Assembly (NCBI GenBank): GCA_009693325.1
Contig: SHXM01000005.1
Coordinates: 1 to 44,715, forward strand
DNA from: Rhodoferax sp.
GTDB taxonomy: Bacteria > Pseudomonadota > Gammaproteobacteria > Burkholderiales > Burkholderiaceae_C
Length of the DNA stretch: 44,715 nt
Reading direction: 5' to 3'
Under the pieces are notes generated by a model. That model was not told where the DNA came from, made no database searches, and saw nothing but the letters and a program-made list of their open reading frames with translations. A program made the translations under genes and the position numbers. Shown piece after piece: positions 8,853-16,717 of the stretch. The first letter of the stretch is position 1; each line of letters starts with the position of its first letter.

Positions 8853-8921
8853 ATTGTGTCTCGCTTACTTTCTTAACTAGACTAATGTTATCAAGAGACT
8901 CGGGCTTTGGCAAGGCTGAGT

Positions 8922-8980
8922 GTCGGGAGTGTCGGGAGTAAATGAGTTGTCCGGTTTTTAGCAAGTAATCTGTCCGGTTT
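8922..8980. repeat. Short direct repeats in the divergent intergenic region
   Basis: The gap between the leftward operon (start 8852) and the rightward antitoxin fragment (start 8992) contains a tandem 9-mer GTCGGGAGT (8922-8930 and 8931-8939). A 10-mer TGTCCGGTTT occurs twice (8948-8957 and 8971-8980). The second pair lies 11-35 bases before the antitoxin start and could be an old operator or an insertion scar. The leftward operon promoter must also lie in this gap; a TTGATA hexamer on the minus strand (plus positions about 8889-8894) is a possible -35, but I see no convincing -10. Confidence 0.4.
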
Positions 8981-8991
8981 GTGGAGGAGCG

Positions 8992-9300
8992 ATGCAACAC
9001 GCCCCCATAAGCCGGGCCCACTTGCTGCAGCATGCTGCGCGACTTGCTGGCATTTTTGAGGAGGTGCAGGCCCGCGCGCTCAATCGGGCACTGACAGAGC
9101 AATTAGACGACGCTATGCGAAGCGGCAATCTCAATAAAGCAAGCATGGCACAGCGCATGGCCACCAGCCGTTTCCAACTGGACCGCGTGCTGGGCCCTGG
9201 CAACTTGTCCATACAACTCGATACCAGGCCGGCGAGCTTTCGGTCATTCAAACCTGAAGTCCAGGGTTTCGCTTTGGTGGTGACGCTGCCCTCGTTATAG
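8992..9300 (+). pseudogene. Truncated HigA-like HTH antitoxin
   Basis: The first 78 or so residues match the helix-turn-helix antitoxin family partnered with RelE/HigB-type toxins. They read IFEEVQARALNRALTEQL, then a DDAMRSGNLNKASMAQRM segment and TSRFQLDRVLGPGNLSIQLDT. The start has a strong GGAGGAG ribosome site. After about position 9227 the sequence no longer fits the family: the expected conserved tail (ARAAHAVGR-type) is replaced by unrelated residues up to a stop at 9300. No toxin gene lies upstream, where it is usually found. It is therefore most likely a remnant of a toxin-antitoxin locus, although the intact DNA-binding part could still be made. Confidence 0.6.
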
Positions 9301-9337
9301 AACACATACGGCGCGCAGACCCCGTCGGGGTAGCGAC

Positions 9338-9799
9338 TCAGCTTTGCAGCCACAAATCCAACGGCATGCCCCCGGTGCCGATGACGAGTGGCTGCGCATG
9401 CCCAAACTGCTGCAAAAACGCGCTCAGGCCCGACACGTTGCCCACGTTGCGCCCGCTTTTGACTTCCAGCGCCTGCAGCGTTGGGCCATCCCGCAGCACG
9501 TAGTCCACTTCCTTTTGGCCGTTGTTCCAGTAATGGATGATGGGGTGGCGGCGGCTGTGCGTGAGGTGCCGGGCCAGTAGTACGGTGCCTACGGCGCTTT
9601 CTGCCAGTCGGCCCCACACATCGGGGCGTAATTGCGCGGCTTTCAGGCCCAAGCCTTGCGCGACCCAGTGGCAGCCCATCAGGGCATTGTTGAACACCTG
9701 CAGCTTGGGACTGGATGCCCGCTGGCGCACCACTTGGCCCATGTATTTGGGCAGGCCGCAGGCCATACCCAACTTAGAGCGCAGTATGCAAGTCGTCAT
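9338..9799 (-). pseudogene. C-terminal remnant of a DUF4143 AAA-family ATPase
   Basis: The 153 readable residues match only the C-terminal DUF4143 part of the AAA_14/DUF4143 ATPases: LPKYMGQVVRQRASSPKLQV, VWGRLAESAVGTVLLAR, HYWNNGQKEVDYVL and LQALEVKSGR. These carry the E..D..ExK restriction-nuclease-like pattern at the end. Intact members are about 400 residues with an N-terminal Walker ATPase and a winged-helix region; both are missing. Upstream of 9799 the frame closes at a TAG, and nothing resembling a P-loop lies between here and srkA. It converges on the antitoxin fragment, so 8992-9799 looks like a decayed accessory island. Confidence 0.75.
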
Positions 9800-10002
9800 G
9801 GCCGTTGCGGACCAGATCCACTATGACGCTGGCTCCAGCTTTGATGATCAATAGTTCAATGATCAATCGCTGTATAGGCGGCGTCCTTTTCCCGAGCATG
9901 ATGCGAGACGGCTTTGTGGCTGACCCTGGTCATTTGTGCGGGCGTTTTCAGAGATTTTTAGCCGGCGATTGATCGAAGCAACACAGGCACGACAATGTCT
10001 TG

Positions 10003-11070
10003 ATGTCTGCCAAATCGCCTCCCGTCGCACTACATGCCTTCGAGACCCTGACACCAGATCTGGTGATGGACGCGCTGGCCAGTGTGGGTCTGTATGGCGA
10101 CGGCCGGCTGTTGGCGCTGAGTTCCTACGAGAACCGGGTTTACCAGGTGCATCTGGAGGACGCCCAGGCGGTGGTGGCCAAGTTTTACCGCCCGCAGCGC
10201 TGGAGCGAGGCGCAAATACTCGAAGAGCATGCTCTGGCCGTCGAACTGATGGCCGCCGAAATCCCGGCGGTTGGCCCCCTGCTGCTGCAGGGGCGAACCT
10301 TGCACCAATTTGGCGACTTTGCTTTCAGCGTCAGCCCGCGCCGTGGTGGCCGGGCGCCGGAGCTCGATGATGCCGATGTGCTGGAATGGATAGGCCGATT
10401 TTTAGCTCGAATTCACAGCGTGGGCGCAGCGCGGCCTTTTGCTTGCCGGCCGGCCCTGGATTTGCACAGTTTTGGCACCGAGTCGCGCGACTGGCTGTTG
10501 GCCAACGACCGGTTGCCGCTGGACGTGCAGTCTGCCTGGGCGCGTACCGTGCAACAGGCGCTCGAGGTGATAGCGGCCTACCCGGTCCTGCAAGGGGCGG
10601 CGGCCCAGATGTCTGGAGCCCCTAAAGACGCTGGCGGGGCTGCCATCCAGCGCCTGCGCCTGCATGGTGACTGCCACCCCGGCAATATTTTGTGGACGCC
10701 GCTCGATGTGCCTGCCACCGCCGGCCCCGGTCCGCACTTTGTTGACCTCGACGACGCCCGCACCGGCCCGGCCGTGCAAGACCTGTGGATGCTGCTCAGC
10801 GGTGATCGGCAACAACGCAGCCGCCAACTCGGCGCGCTGCTGGACGGCTACGAACAGTTTCGGGAATTTGACCGACGCGAACTCGCCCTGATAGAGCCGC
10901 TGCGCACTCTGCGCTTGATTCATTACAGCGCCTGGCTGGCACGCCGCTGGCAAGACCCGGCCTTCCCTATCAATTTTCCCTGGTTTGGGTCTAGCGACTA
11001 TTGGCAGGGCCAGGTGCAAATGCTCGAAGAGCAGTTGGAAGCCATGCAAGAAGACCCGCTGGCAGCCTGA
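10003..11070 (+). CDS. srkA: SrkA-type stress response serine/threonine kinase
   Basis: A 355-residue cytoplasmic kinase of the SrkA (formerly RdoA/YihE) family, related to choline kinase-like folds. In E. coli this protein counters programmed death under stress. The catalytic loop is HGDCHPGNIL (221-230) and the Mg-binding segment is FVDLDDA (246-252); YENRVYQV near 42-49 lies in the nucleotide-binding lobe. The C-terminal WLARRWQDPAFPINFPWF segment is characteristic. I use the ATG at 10003; a TTG one codon earlier is possible. It stands alone, with decayed DNA on its left and a convergent permease gene on its right. Confidence 0.93.
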   Translation: MSAKSPPVALHAFETLTPDLVMDALASVGLYGDGRLLALSSYENRVYQVHLEDAQAVVAKFYRPQRWSEAQILEEHALAVELMAAEIPAVGPLLLQGRTLHQFGDFAFSVSPRRGGRAPELDDADVLEWIGRFLARIHSVGAARPFACRPALDLHSFGTESRDWLLANDRLPLDVQSAWARTVQQALEVIAAYPVLQGAAAQMSGAPKDAGGAAIQRLRLHGDCHPGNILWTPLDVPATAGPGPHFVDLDDARTGPAVQDLWMLLSGDRQQRSRQLGALLDGYEQFREFDRRELALIEPLRTLRLIHYSAWLARRWQDPAFPINFPWFGSSDYWQGQVQMLEEQLEAMQEDPLAA

Positions 11071-11094
11071 GCGGGCACCAGTCCGCAGCAGTGC

Positions 11095-11841
11095 TCAGGA
11101 GGCCACCGCTTGCACGGCGGACCCGAGCATGCTCAGGCCTGCGACCAACAGCAGGGCGTCCATCAGCAGCTCAAAGCGGGTCGCATCGATGCGCAGCACC
11201 AGTCGTTTGGCGATAAATGCGCCGGCCATCAAGGAGGCGCCAATCACCAGCCCCCGTGTCAGCGTGGCAAGCGGCAGCGCATCAAACGCCCGAAAGGTGA
11301 GGGCTTTGGCCCCGTAAACCGCCAGCGAGCCCATGGCCTCGGTGCCCAGGTAGGCGCCCTTGACCAGCCCGTAGGCCAAAAAAAAGGGTGCGTTGATAGG
11401 CCCGGTACTCACCACCACGCCGGTCACATAGCCGATTACCGCGCCCACGGCGGCCATGTGCCACAGGCGCAGCACCCATTGCTGGCGCGCGATCCAGCGG
11501 CGCAGCCCAATCATGCCGATGAAAAAAAGCCCGATTAGCAGCTCGACCAGGCCCGGCTCCAGGCTCAGCAACGTACGTGCGCCCACAATCGCAGCCGGTA
11601 TGGCGGTGACGCTGTAGGCGGCCGTGACGCGCCAGTCGACGTCTCGCCACCAGGCCAGCACTCGCGCGGCGTTTGCAAGAATCGCCGCAATAGCCATGAT
11701 GGGCACCGCCTCACGCGGGCCGAAAACCAGCACCAGAGCCGGCATCAACATGATCGATGTGCCAAACCCGACCACGCCGCCCACGGTGCCTGCCACCAGG
11801 CCCAGCATCAGCACCGAGGCCAGGCTCATGGCTGAGCCCAT
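11095..11841 (-). CDS. TauE/SafE-family sulfite exporter-like permease
   Basis: An integral membrane protein of 248 residues with about eight hydrophobic segments in the two-repeat TauE/SafE pattern. The first repeat opens GLVAGTVGGVVGFGTSIMLMPALV, and GAVIGYVTGVVVSTGPINAPFF opens the second. Family members export sulfite, sulfoacetate or other small organic anions; the substrate here is unknown. The start at 11841 (MGSAMSLAS) is one base away from the FKBP stop; a second ATG at 11829 is possible. It is probably cotranscribed with the FKBP gene upstream and converges on srkA. Confidence 0.88.
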   Translation of the reverse strand: MGSAMSLASVLMLGLVAGTVGGVVGFGTSIMLMPALVLVFGPREAVPIMAIAAILANAARVLAWWRDVDWRVTAAYSVTAIPAAIVGARTLLSLEPGLVELLIGLFFIGMIGLRRWIARQQWVLRLWHMAAVGAVIGYVTGVVVSTGPINAPFFLAYGLVKGAYLGTEAMGSLAVYGAKALTFRAFDALPLATLTRGLVIGASLMAGAFIAKRLVLRIDATRFELLMDALLLVAGLSMLGSAVQAVAS

Positions 11842-11842
11842 G

Positions 11843-12295
11843 CTACTTGCCGTTGATGGCCAGTAGTTCTACCTCAAACAACAGGGTTGCCTTTGGAGGT
11901 ATCACGCCGCCGGCGCCGCGCTCGCCGTAGGCAATTTCTGGCGGGCAGGTCAGCTTGGCTTTACCGCCCACTTTCATGCGCTGCACGCCCTCGGTCCAGC
12001 ATTTGATGACCCCGCTCAGGGGAAACTCAATGGCCTCGTTGCGCTTGTAAGAACTGTCAAACTCGCGGCCATCAGGAAAAGTGCCGCGATAGTGAACCTT
12101 GACTTTGTCCGAGGCGCTGGGGCTGGCGCCCGTGCCGTCTTTGAGCGAACGGTAGACCAGGCCTGAGGGCGTCACCACCGCCCCCGCTTCTTTGGCCGCT
12201 GCTGCTGTGACGGTGTTGTCGGCCCAGGCGAGGTTTTGTGTGCACAACAGGCCGGAGGCGAGCGCGAGGGTGGCTAGGCGGGGGATGCTTGTCAT
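11843..12295 (-). CDS. Exported FKBP-type peptidyl-prolyl cis-trans isomerase
   Basis: A 150-residue protein with an N-terminal signal peptide ending near LAWADN, so it acts in the periplasm. The single FKBP domain covers roughly residues 45-148, with VKVHYRGTFPDGREFDSS, FPLSGVIKCWTEGVQRMKVG and PPEIAYGERGAGGVIPPKATLLFEVEL. Aromatic and aspartate residues of the proline pocket are present. It lacks the long dimerisation arm of FkpA, so it is a minimal periplasmic FKBP. It is likely the first gene of a two-gene unit with the permease. Confidence 0.92.
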   Translation of the reverse strand: MTSIPRLATLALASGLLCTQNLAWADNTVTAAAAKEAGAVVTPSGLVYRSLKDGTGASPSASDKVKVHYRGTFPDGREFDSSYKRNEAIEFPLSGVIKCWTEGVQRMKVGGKAKLTCPPEIAYGERGAGGVIPPKATLLFEVELLAINGK

Positions 12296-12363
12296 ATTTG
12301 GGGGGCGTGTCCGGATTTTTGTGTTTGAGGCGCTTGGGTAAGTCAGGATGCATTTTACGATCT

Positions 12364-12687
12364 AGCTTGGTCGATGGGGCGACAGCCGCGTTGGCTCAAC
12401 ACGCGGGCCTGCTGCTTACCTGCAAACTCGAGCACTTCCAGCCGCTCGGTCTGGCCTGCGTCGCCCCTTTGGCCACTCCAAACCTTGTTTTTCTGGCAGA
12501 GCCAGGCAAGCTGGATCACCATTTTCTAGCCCTGACCAAAGACACCGGCCTACCCAGCCGCTGCTGGACGGATGCCTACCTAGCGGCGTTTTCGCTGGCG
12601 ATCCAAGCCCGACTGATTTCGTTTGACAGCGATTTTCAGCGCTTTGGCGGTTTGGACTTTTTGCACCTTAGCGCGTCGCTGTCCTGA
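12364..12687 (+). pseudogene. Two fused VapC (PIN-domain) C-terminal fragments
   Basis: The frame reads, from 12364, VDGATAALAQHAGLLLTCKL, EHFQPLGLACVAPL and then LVFLAEPGKLDHHFL. It closes with SRCWTDAYLAAFSLAIQARL and ISFDSDFQRFGGLDFLHL before the stop at 12685-12687. Each half looks like the C-terminal end of a different PIN-domain toxin: the first ends in a CKLEHFQPLGL-type strand-acid motif, the second has WTDAYLAAF plus SFDSDF. No N-terminal catalytic aspartate precedes either, and there is no ribosome site or antitoxin gene. The longer open frame back to 12238 overlaps the FKBP gene and is not real. I call this decayed toxin-antitoxin debris. Confidence 0.6.
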
Positions 12688-13036
12688 ATTTTTTTGCTAC
12701 CAGTGTGTGCCACTATCGATTTGCCAAATCAGCCTCGAGCCCTGGTAGATACAGCGCAGGGTTTGATCATCCCGCAGCGGCAGCTTGATGCCACAGCAGT
12801 TCACCGGACCGGGCGCGGTGCCAGCCCGCAGCGATTCAGAATCGCCGATTCGTCCCGCAACTATCGGCTGCGCTGATCGACCTCAAAGTCAGTTGCCGGT
12901 TAGATCGCTCCGGTGGTTGGTGGCCCGTCCTGATCGTTGCCCTTGGCTTCTGGCAAATGCCCGCCGGGCCGCAGCCCCAGGCCCTTGTCTGTGCTAGCCT
13001 TTGGTACTCGACCACCAACAACTCAGGAGAACACCT
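12688..13036. other. Intergenic stretch without a recognisable gene
   Basis: Between the VapC debris and the Bug receptor gene I see no convincing coding region. Short frames exist on both strands but match no family I know and lack ribosome sites. The last 15 bases contain the CAGGAGAA ribosome site of the receptor gene (about 13024-13031). The receptor promoter must lie here, but no clear -35/-10 pair stands out. It may be further decayed accessory DNA. Confidence 0.5.
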
Positions 13037-14020
13037 ATGTCAACCCGGCGCTTTAGTTTGCTGCAATCTGCGGTTTTTGCGGTTTTTTTAATGCTTGGCA
13101 GTTATCCGGCCTGGGCCCAAACCGACTACCCCAGCAAGCCGGTCAAAGTGGTCGTGGCCTTTCCGCCCGGCGGGACCAGTGATGTGATGGCCAGAATGCT
13201 TGCCGACGAACTCAGCAAGAGCCTCAAGCAGCCCTTTGTGGTGGAGAACATTGGTGGCGCTGGTGGCACCATTGGCATTGAGCGGGCCCTGAAATTGCCG
13301 GCCGACGGCTACACACTGATCCAGACCGGCGTCGGCCAAAGTGCCGTGGCCCACGGGCTCGACCCTAATTTGCGCTACAACTCGATGAGCGACTTCATCC
13401 ACCTGTCACAAGTGCACTCGGGCCCCAATGTGCTGGTGGTGCACCCCGCCACGCCGTACAAGACGGTTGCCGATGTGGTCGACTTCGCCAAGAAGAACCC
13501 CGGCAAGCTGGACTACGGCTTTACCCATGCAGCCTCTGGCCACATGGCCATGGAGCTGTTCAAGCAAACCGCGGGCATTGAGCTCACTGGCATTCCCTAC
13601 AAGGGCGGCGGCCCCATGCTGATCGACCTGCTGGCCGGTGTGATTCCCACCATGTTCATCAACCAGGATGCGGCGCTGGCCCATGTGCGCGCTGGCAAGA
13701 TGCGGGCCATTGCGGTGAGCAGTGTGGCGCGCAACCCGCTCTACCCCGATGTGCCAACCATCGCTGAATCTGGCTACAAAGGTTTTGAGGCGCTGTCCTG
13801 GTCGGGCATGTCGGTGGCCAAGGGCACGCCGCAGGCGGTGGTGGACAAGCTCGAAGCCGCCATCTCGCAGGCCATGCAGTCAGACACCATTCGCCAGCGC
13901 ATGACTTCGGTCGGTTTTGTTGTGCCGCCCCAGGGCAGCAAGCACTACACCACCTTCGTCAAGTCTGAACTCGACACCTGGGTACGAGTGATTAAGACCG
14001 CTGGTATCAAGCCGGAATAA
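13037..14020 (+). CDS. Bug/TctC-family tripartite tricarboxylate receptor protein
   Basis: A 327-residue periplasmic solute-binding protein. The signal peptide ends near YPAWAQ|TDYP. The mature protein opens with the Bug signature YPSKPVKVVVAFPPGGTSDV, followed by VVENIGGAGGTIG and ADGYTL. IPYKGGGPMLIDLLAG and PTIAESGYKGFE follow later. Such proteins bind carboxylates and feed TctAB permeases, or act as orphan sensors; no tctA or tctB lies in the window. The start at 13037 has a strong AGGAGA site; twelve upstream in-frame codons are not needed. It stands alone and converges on htpG. Confidence 0.93.
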   Translation: MSTRRFSLLQSAVFAVFLMLGSYPAWAQTDYPSKPVKVVVAFPPGGTSDVMARMLADELSKSLKQPFVVENIGGAGGTIGIERALKLPADGYTLIQTGVGQSAVAHGLDPNLRYNSMSDFIHLSQVHSGPNVLVVHPATPYKTVADVVDFAKKNPGKLDYGFTHAASGHMAMELFKQTAGIELTGIPYKGGGPMLIDLLAGVIPTMFINQDAALAHVRAGKMRAIAVSSVARNPLYPDVPTIAESGYKGFEALSWSGMSVAKGTPQAVVDKLEAAISQAMQSDTIRQRMTSVGFVVPPQGSKHYTTFVKSELDTWVRVIKTAGIKPE

Positions 14021-14071
14021 GGCCAGGCCCAGCGTGGCGGATGGCGCTTGCTGGTGCGGGCTTTTTGCGCA

Positions 14072-16054
14072 TCAAACCAGCAGCGCGTTAACCCGTTTCA
14101 CGTAGGCGGCCGGGTCGGCCGGCAGGCCGCCTTCGGCCAGCAGCGCCTGGTCGAACAGGATGTGCGCCAGGTCATGGAAGTGCACCGAGCCGTCGAGCTT
14201 TTTCACCAGCGGGTGCTCGGCGTTGACTTCCAGCACCGGTTTCACCTCGGGGGCGGTCTGGCCGGCCTGCTTGAGCATGCGCGCCAGCTGGGTGCTCATG
14301 CCGTGGTCTTGCACCACCAGGCAGGCCGGGCTGTCCACCAGCCGGGTGGTGACGCGCACGTCTTCGGCCTTGTCTTTGAGCGCCTCTTTCAGCTTGGCAA
14401 GCATGGGCTTGAAGGTTTCGGCGGCTTCTTCAGCCGCTTTTTTCTCGGCCTCGTCCTGCAGCTTGCCCAGGTCGACCGCGCCCTTGGCCACGCTTTGCAT
14501 CGGCGTGCCGTCAAACTCATTGAGGTAGTTCAGCGCCCACTCGTCCACGCGGTCGGTCATCAGCAGCACCTCAATGCCTTTTTTCTTGAAGACTTCGAGT
14601 TGCGGGCTGTTCTTGGCGGCGGCCAGGGTGTCAGCTGTGATGTAGTAGATCGATTCCTGGCCTTCCTTCATCCGCGCCTTGTAGTCGGCCAGCCCCACGC
14701 TCACGGTGTCACTGGTGCTGCTGGCAAAGCGCAGCAACTTGGCCAGCCGGTCCTTGTTGCCGAAGTCTTCGCCCAGGCCTTCTTTGAGCACAGCGCCAAA
14801 CTCGTTGTAAAACTTGGTGTACTTGCCGGCGTTGGCTTCCGCCGCCGCCTTGTCCTCTGCGCTCAGAACGTCGGTGACCTCGCCCTCGGCGGGCACAGGC
14901 ACCTGGTCATGGCGGGCCAGGTCTTCAAGCATGCCGAGCACGCGCTTGGTGCAGCCTTCACGGATGGCCTTCACGTCGCGGCTCTCCTGCAGCAACTCGC
15001 GGCTGATATTGAGCGGTAGGTCGGCCGAATCGACCACGCCTTTGACAAAGCGAAGGTAGGTGGGCATCAGCGCCTCGGCGTCGTCCATGATGAAAACACG
15101 CTTGACGTAGAGCTTGATACCGGCTGATTTGTCGCGGTTGTACAGGTCCATAGGCGCTTTGGACGGGATGTACAGCAGCTGGGTGTACTCGGTGCTGCCC
15201 TCGACCCGGTTGTGGGTGTGGGCCAAGGGCGGCTCAAAGTCGTGGCTGAGTTGCTTGTAAAACTCGGTGTACTGCTCGGCCGAGATGTCTTTCTTGGCCC
15301 GGGCCCAGATGGCATTCGCCTTGTTGACTGCCTCCCAGATCCCGGTCTTGACCATGGCACCAGGCTGGCGGCCGCCTTTTTCGTCGCTTGGGTTGATCAG
15401 CTCGCCGTCTTTCCACTCTTCTTTTTCCATCAGGATCGGCAGGCTGATGTGGTCGGAGTACTTGCCGATAATGCCTTTTAGCTTCCAGGCGCTGGCATAG
15501 TCCAGTGCGTCTTCCATCAGGTGCAGGGTGACGCTGGTGCCGCGGGCGGCGCGCTCAATCGCCTCAACCTCGAAGTCACCTGCGCCGCCGCTCACCCAGC
15601 GCACGCCTTCGCCGATGGCCAGGCCAGCATGGCGTGACTCCACCGTGATTTTGTCAGCCACGATAAAACCAGAGTAAAAGCCCACGCCAAACTGGCCGAT
15701 CAGCTGGGAGTCGGCTTTCTGGTCGCCCGAGAGCTTGGAGACAAAGTCTTTGGTACCGCTCTTGGCAATCGTGCCGAGGTGGTCAATCGCCTCCTGCTGG
15801 CTCATGCCGATGCCGTTGTCGGTGATGGTCAGGGTCTTGGCATCTTTGTCAAAACTGACCCGCACTTCCAGGTTGGGCGCGTCTTCATACAGGCCGCTGT
15901 TGTTAATGGCTTCAAAACGCAGCTTGTCGCAGGCATCTGATGCGTTGGACACCAGCTCCCGCAAAAAAATCTCTTTGTTCGAATAAAGCGAGTGGGTGAC
16001 AAGGTGCAGAAGCTGGGCTACTTCGGCCTGGAAGGAGAGGGTTTGCTTGCTCAT
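14072..16054 (-). CDS. htpG: HtpG (Hsp90) molecular chaperone
   Basis: A full-length 660-residue bacterial Hsp90. The N-terminal ATPase domain shows [39 protein letters not shown] and [11 protein letters not shown]. The middle domain and the C-terminal dimerisation domain follow without interruption. It is a cytosolic ATP-dependent chaperone for client folding under stress. It is monocistronic, converges on the Bug receptor gene and is preceded by a recognisable sigma-32 promoter. Confidence 0.98.
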   Translation of the reverse strand: MSKQTLSFQAEVAQLLHLVTHSLYSNKEIFLRELVSNASDACDKLRFEAINNSGLYEDAPNLEVRVSFDKDAKTLTITDNGIGMSQQEAIDHLGTIAKSGTKDFVSKLSGDQKADSQLIGQFGVGFYSGFIVADKITVESRHAGLAIGEGVRWVSGGAGDFEVEAIERAARGTSVTLHLMEDALDYASAWKLKGIIGKYSDHISLPILMEKEEWKDGELINPSDEKGGRQPGAMVKTGIWEAVNKANAIWARAKKDISAEQYTEFYKQLSHDFEPPLAHTHNRVEGSTEYTQLLYIPSKAPMDLYNRDKSAGIKLYVKRVFIMDDAEALMPTYLRFVKGVVDSADLPLNISRELLQESRDVKAIREGCTKRVLGMLEDLARHDQVPVPAEGEVTDVLSAEDKAAAEANAGKYTKFYNEFGAVLKEGLGEDFGNKDRLAKLLRFASSTSDTVSVGLADYKARMKEGQESIYYITADTLAAAKNSPQLEVFKKKGIEVLLMTDRVDEWALNYLNEFDGTPMQSVAKGAVDLGKLQDEAEKKAAEEAAETFKPMLAKLKEALKDKAEDVRVTTRLVDSPACLVVQDHGMSTQLARMLKQAGQTAPEVKPVLEVNAEHPLVKKLDGSVHFHDLAHILFDQALLAEGGLPADPAAYVKRVNALLV

Positions 16055-16126
16055 AGGGAATGGGTTGTCTCAAAAAAACGAAATGCGCCGTCAAAGCGCC
16101 TGAGCCGGTTACCCGGACAGGCTGCA

Positions 16127-16153
16127 ATTATGGGCGATAGCGGTGATTTCAAG
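16127..16153 (-). promoter_or_regulatory. Predicted sigma-32 heat-shock promoter of htpG
   Basis: On the minus strand CTTGAAA (plus 16147-16153) is followed after 12 bases by CCCATAAT (plus 16127-16134). This fits the sigma-32 consensus CTTGAA, 13-17 bases, CCCCATnT. The htpG start codon lies about 73 bases downstream of the -10 end, which leaves a leader of about 65 nt. Confidence 0.75.
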
Positions 16154-16208
16154 CCGCGCCACGCCGCCTCGGTTGGGCGGGATTCTTGGCAATCAGCTGG
16201 CGCTGGGT

Positions 16209-16231
16209 TAGCGCCGGCGTGGCCGGCGCTA
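16209..16231 (-). terminator. Hairpin 3' of the small exported-protein gene
   Basis: TAGCGCCGGC and GCCGGCGCTA form a perfect 10-bp stem around a GTG loop, 15 bases past the stop of the gene at 16246-16482 and upstream of htpG. There is no clear U-tract on the minus strand, so termination would be imperfect or Rho-assisted. Confidence 0.45.
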
Positions 16232-16245
16232 TTGCCGGGCACTGG

Positions 16246-16482
16246 TCAGATGCCAAGCAGTTTCTTGGCTTCGCCCAGGGCTTTTATGGAGTCGTCGTGT
16301 TTGCCGGCTTTGTGCAATTTTTCGCCCTCGGCGCGCATGGCCTGCACTTTGGTCATGTCCGGGCCAGTCAGCACCGGCTTGGCGGCCAGTTTGGCATCAA
16401 TCGCCTTCATCTCGTTGGGGCAGTTGTGGGCAAAGGCCAGGGTGCTGGACAGAGCCAGCAGGGCGAAGAGGTATTTTTTCAT
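16246..16482 (-). CDS. Small exported protein of unknown function
   Basis: A 78-residue protein starting MKKYLFALLALSSTLAFAHN. That is a signal peptide with cleavage after AFA, and the mature part of about 60 residues reads CPNEMKAIDAKLAAKPVL then a charged helical stretch ending HKAGKHDDSIKALGEAKKLL. The mature part is probably two helices in the periplasm. Similar small proteins occur in related Betaproteobacteria as I recall them, but I know no function. A longer frame to 16533 adds 17 residues before this signal peptide and is unlikely. A single cysteine follows the signal peptide, without a lipobox. Confidence 0.75.
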   Translation of the reverse strand: MKKYLFALLALSSTLAFAHNCPNEMKAIDAKLAAKPVLTGPDMTKVQAMRAEGEKLHKAGKHDDSIKALGEAKKLLGI

Positions 16483-16559
16483 GGGTGGATTAGCCGAAGA
16501 CACCAGAAAATTCTGGCAAACAATTGTTGTCATGGCGCCAGCCCTGCAAGCCTGGCCAA

Positions 16560-16581
16560 AGCAATACCCTTGGGTATTGCT
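16560..16581. terminator. Perfect hairpin next to the first MITE-like repeat
   Basis: AGCAATACCC and GGGTATTGCT pair perfectly around TT. It lies between the pseudouridine synthase stop (with the repeat 16588-16717 between them) and the next minus-strand gene. It could terminate minus-strand transcription; only a short T run (TTT) follows on that strand. Confidence 0.4.
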
Positions 16582-16587
16582 GGGTCT

Positions 16588-16717
16588 TTAACCGAGATTG
16601 GCCATGCGGGTTTGGGTGCAGGCGGCTCATTCACGACCATTTTCGCCTCAGTCAGGACAAACTTCCTCGTCACTGCATCTACCTGCACGCCAAACGCTAG
16701 TGGACAAGCTCGGTTAA
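16588..16717 (-). repeat. MITE-like repeat, copy A
   Basis: About 130 bp flanked by imperfect terminal inverted repeats of about 35 bp. The left end reads TTAACCGAGATTGGCCATG and the right end, read on the minus strand, TTAACCGAGCTTGTCCACTA; both continue into GTTTGG-type sequence and a GTGCAGG. The inner core (minus strand, GATGCAGTGACGAGG followed by GTCCTGACTGAGGCG) is shared with copy B at 17896-18072, which lies in the opposite orientation. No open frame is encoded. The right end provides the TAA stop of the adjacent pseudouridine synthase gene. The layout suggests a non-autonomous element mobilised in trans, or a dispersed terminator-type repeat. Confidence 0.65.

Noticed and set aside
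8958-9617. 219-codon minus-strand frame containing YPDGVCAPYVFYNEGSVTT
   Set aside because: Part of it looks protein-like, but it overlaps the antitoxin and DUF4143 fragments in other frames and I recognise no family; it may be another decayed piece but cannot be supported.
12238-12363. N-terminal extension of the frame holding the VapC fragments
   Set aside because: It overlaps the FKBP gene start region in antisense and has no similarity to PIN domains.
14021-14071. Terminator between the convergent Bug receptor gene and htpG
   Set aside because: Only short stems of four to five bases can be drawn and the T-run is not placed behind a stable stem.
14048-15019. 323-codon open frame opposite htpG
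   Set aside because: It is antisense to a clear HtpG, has shadow composition and no ribosome site.
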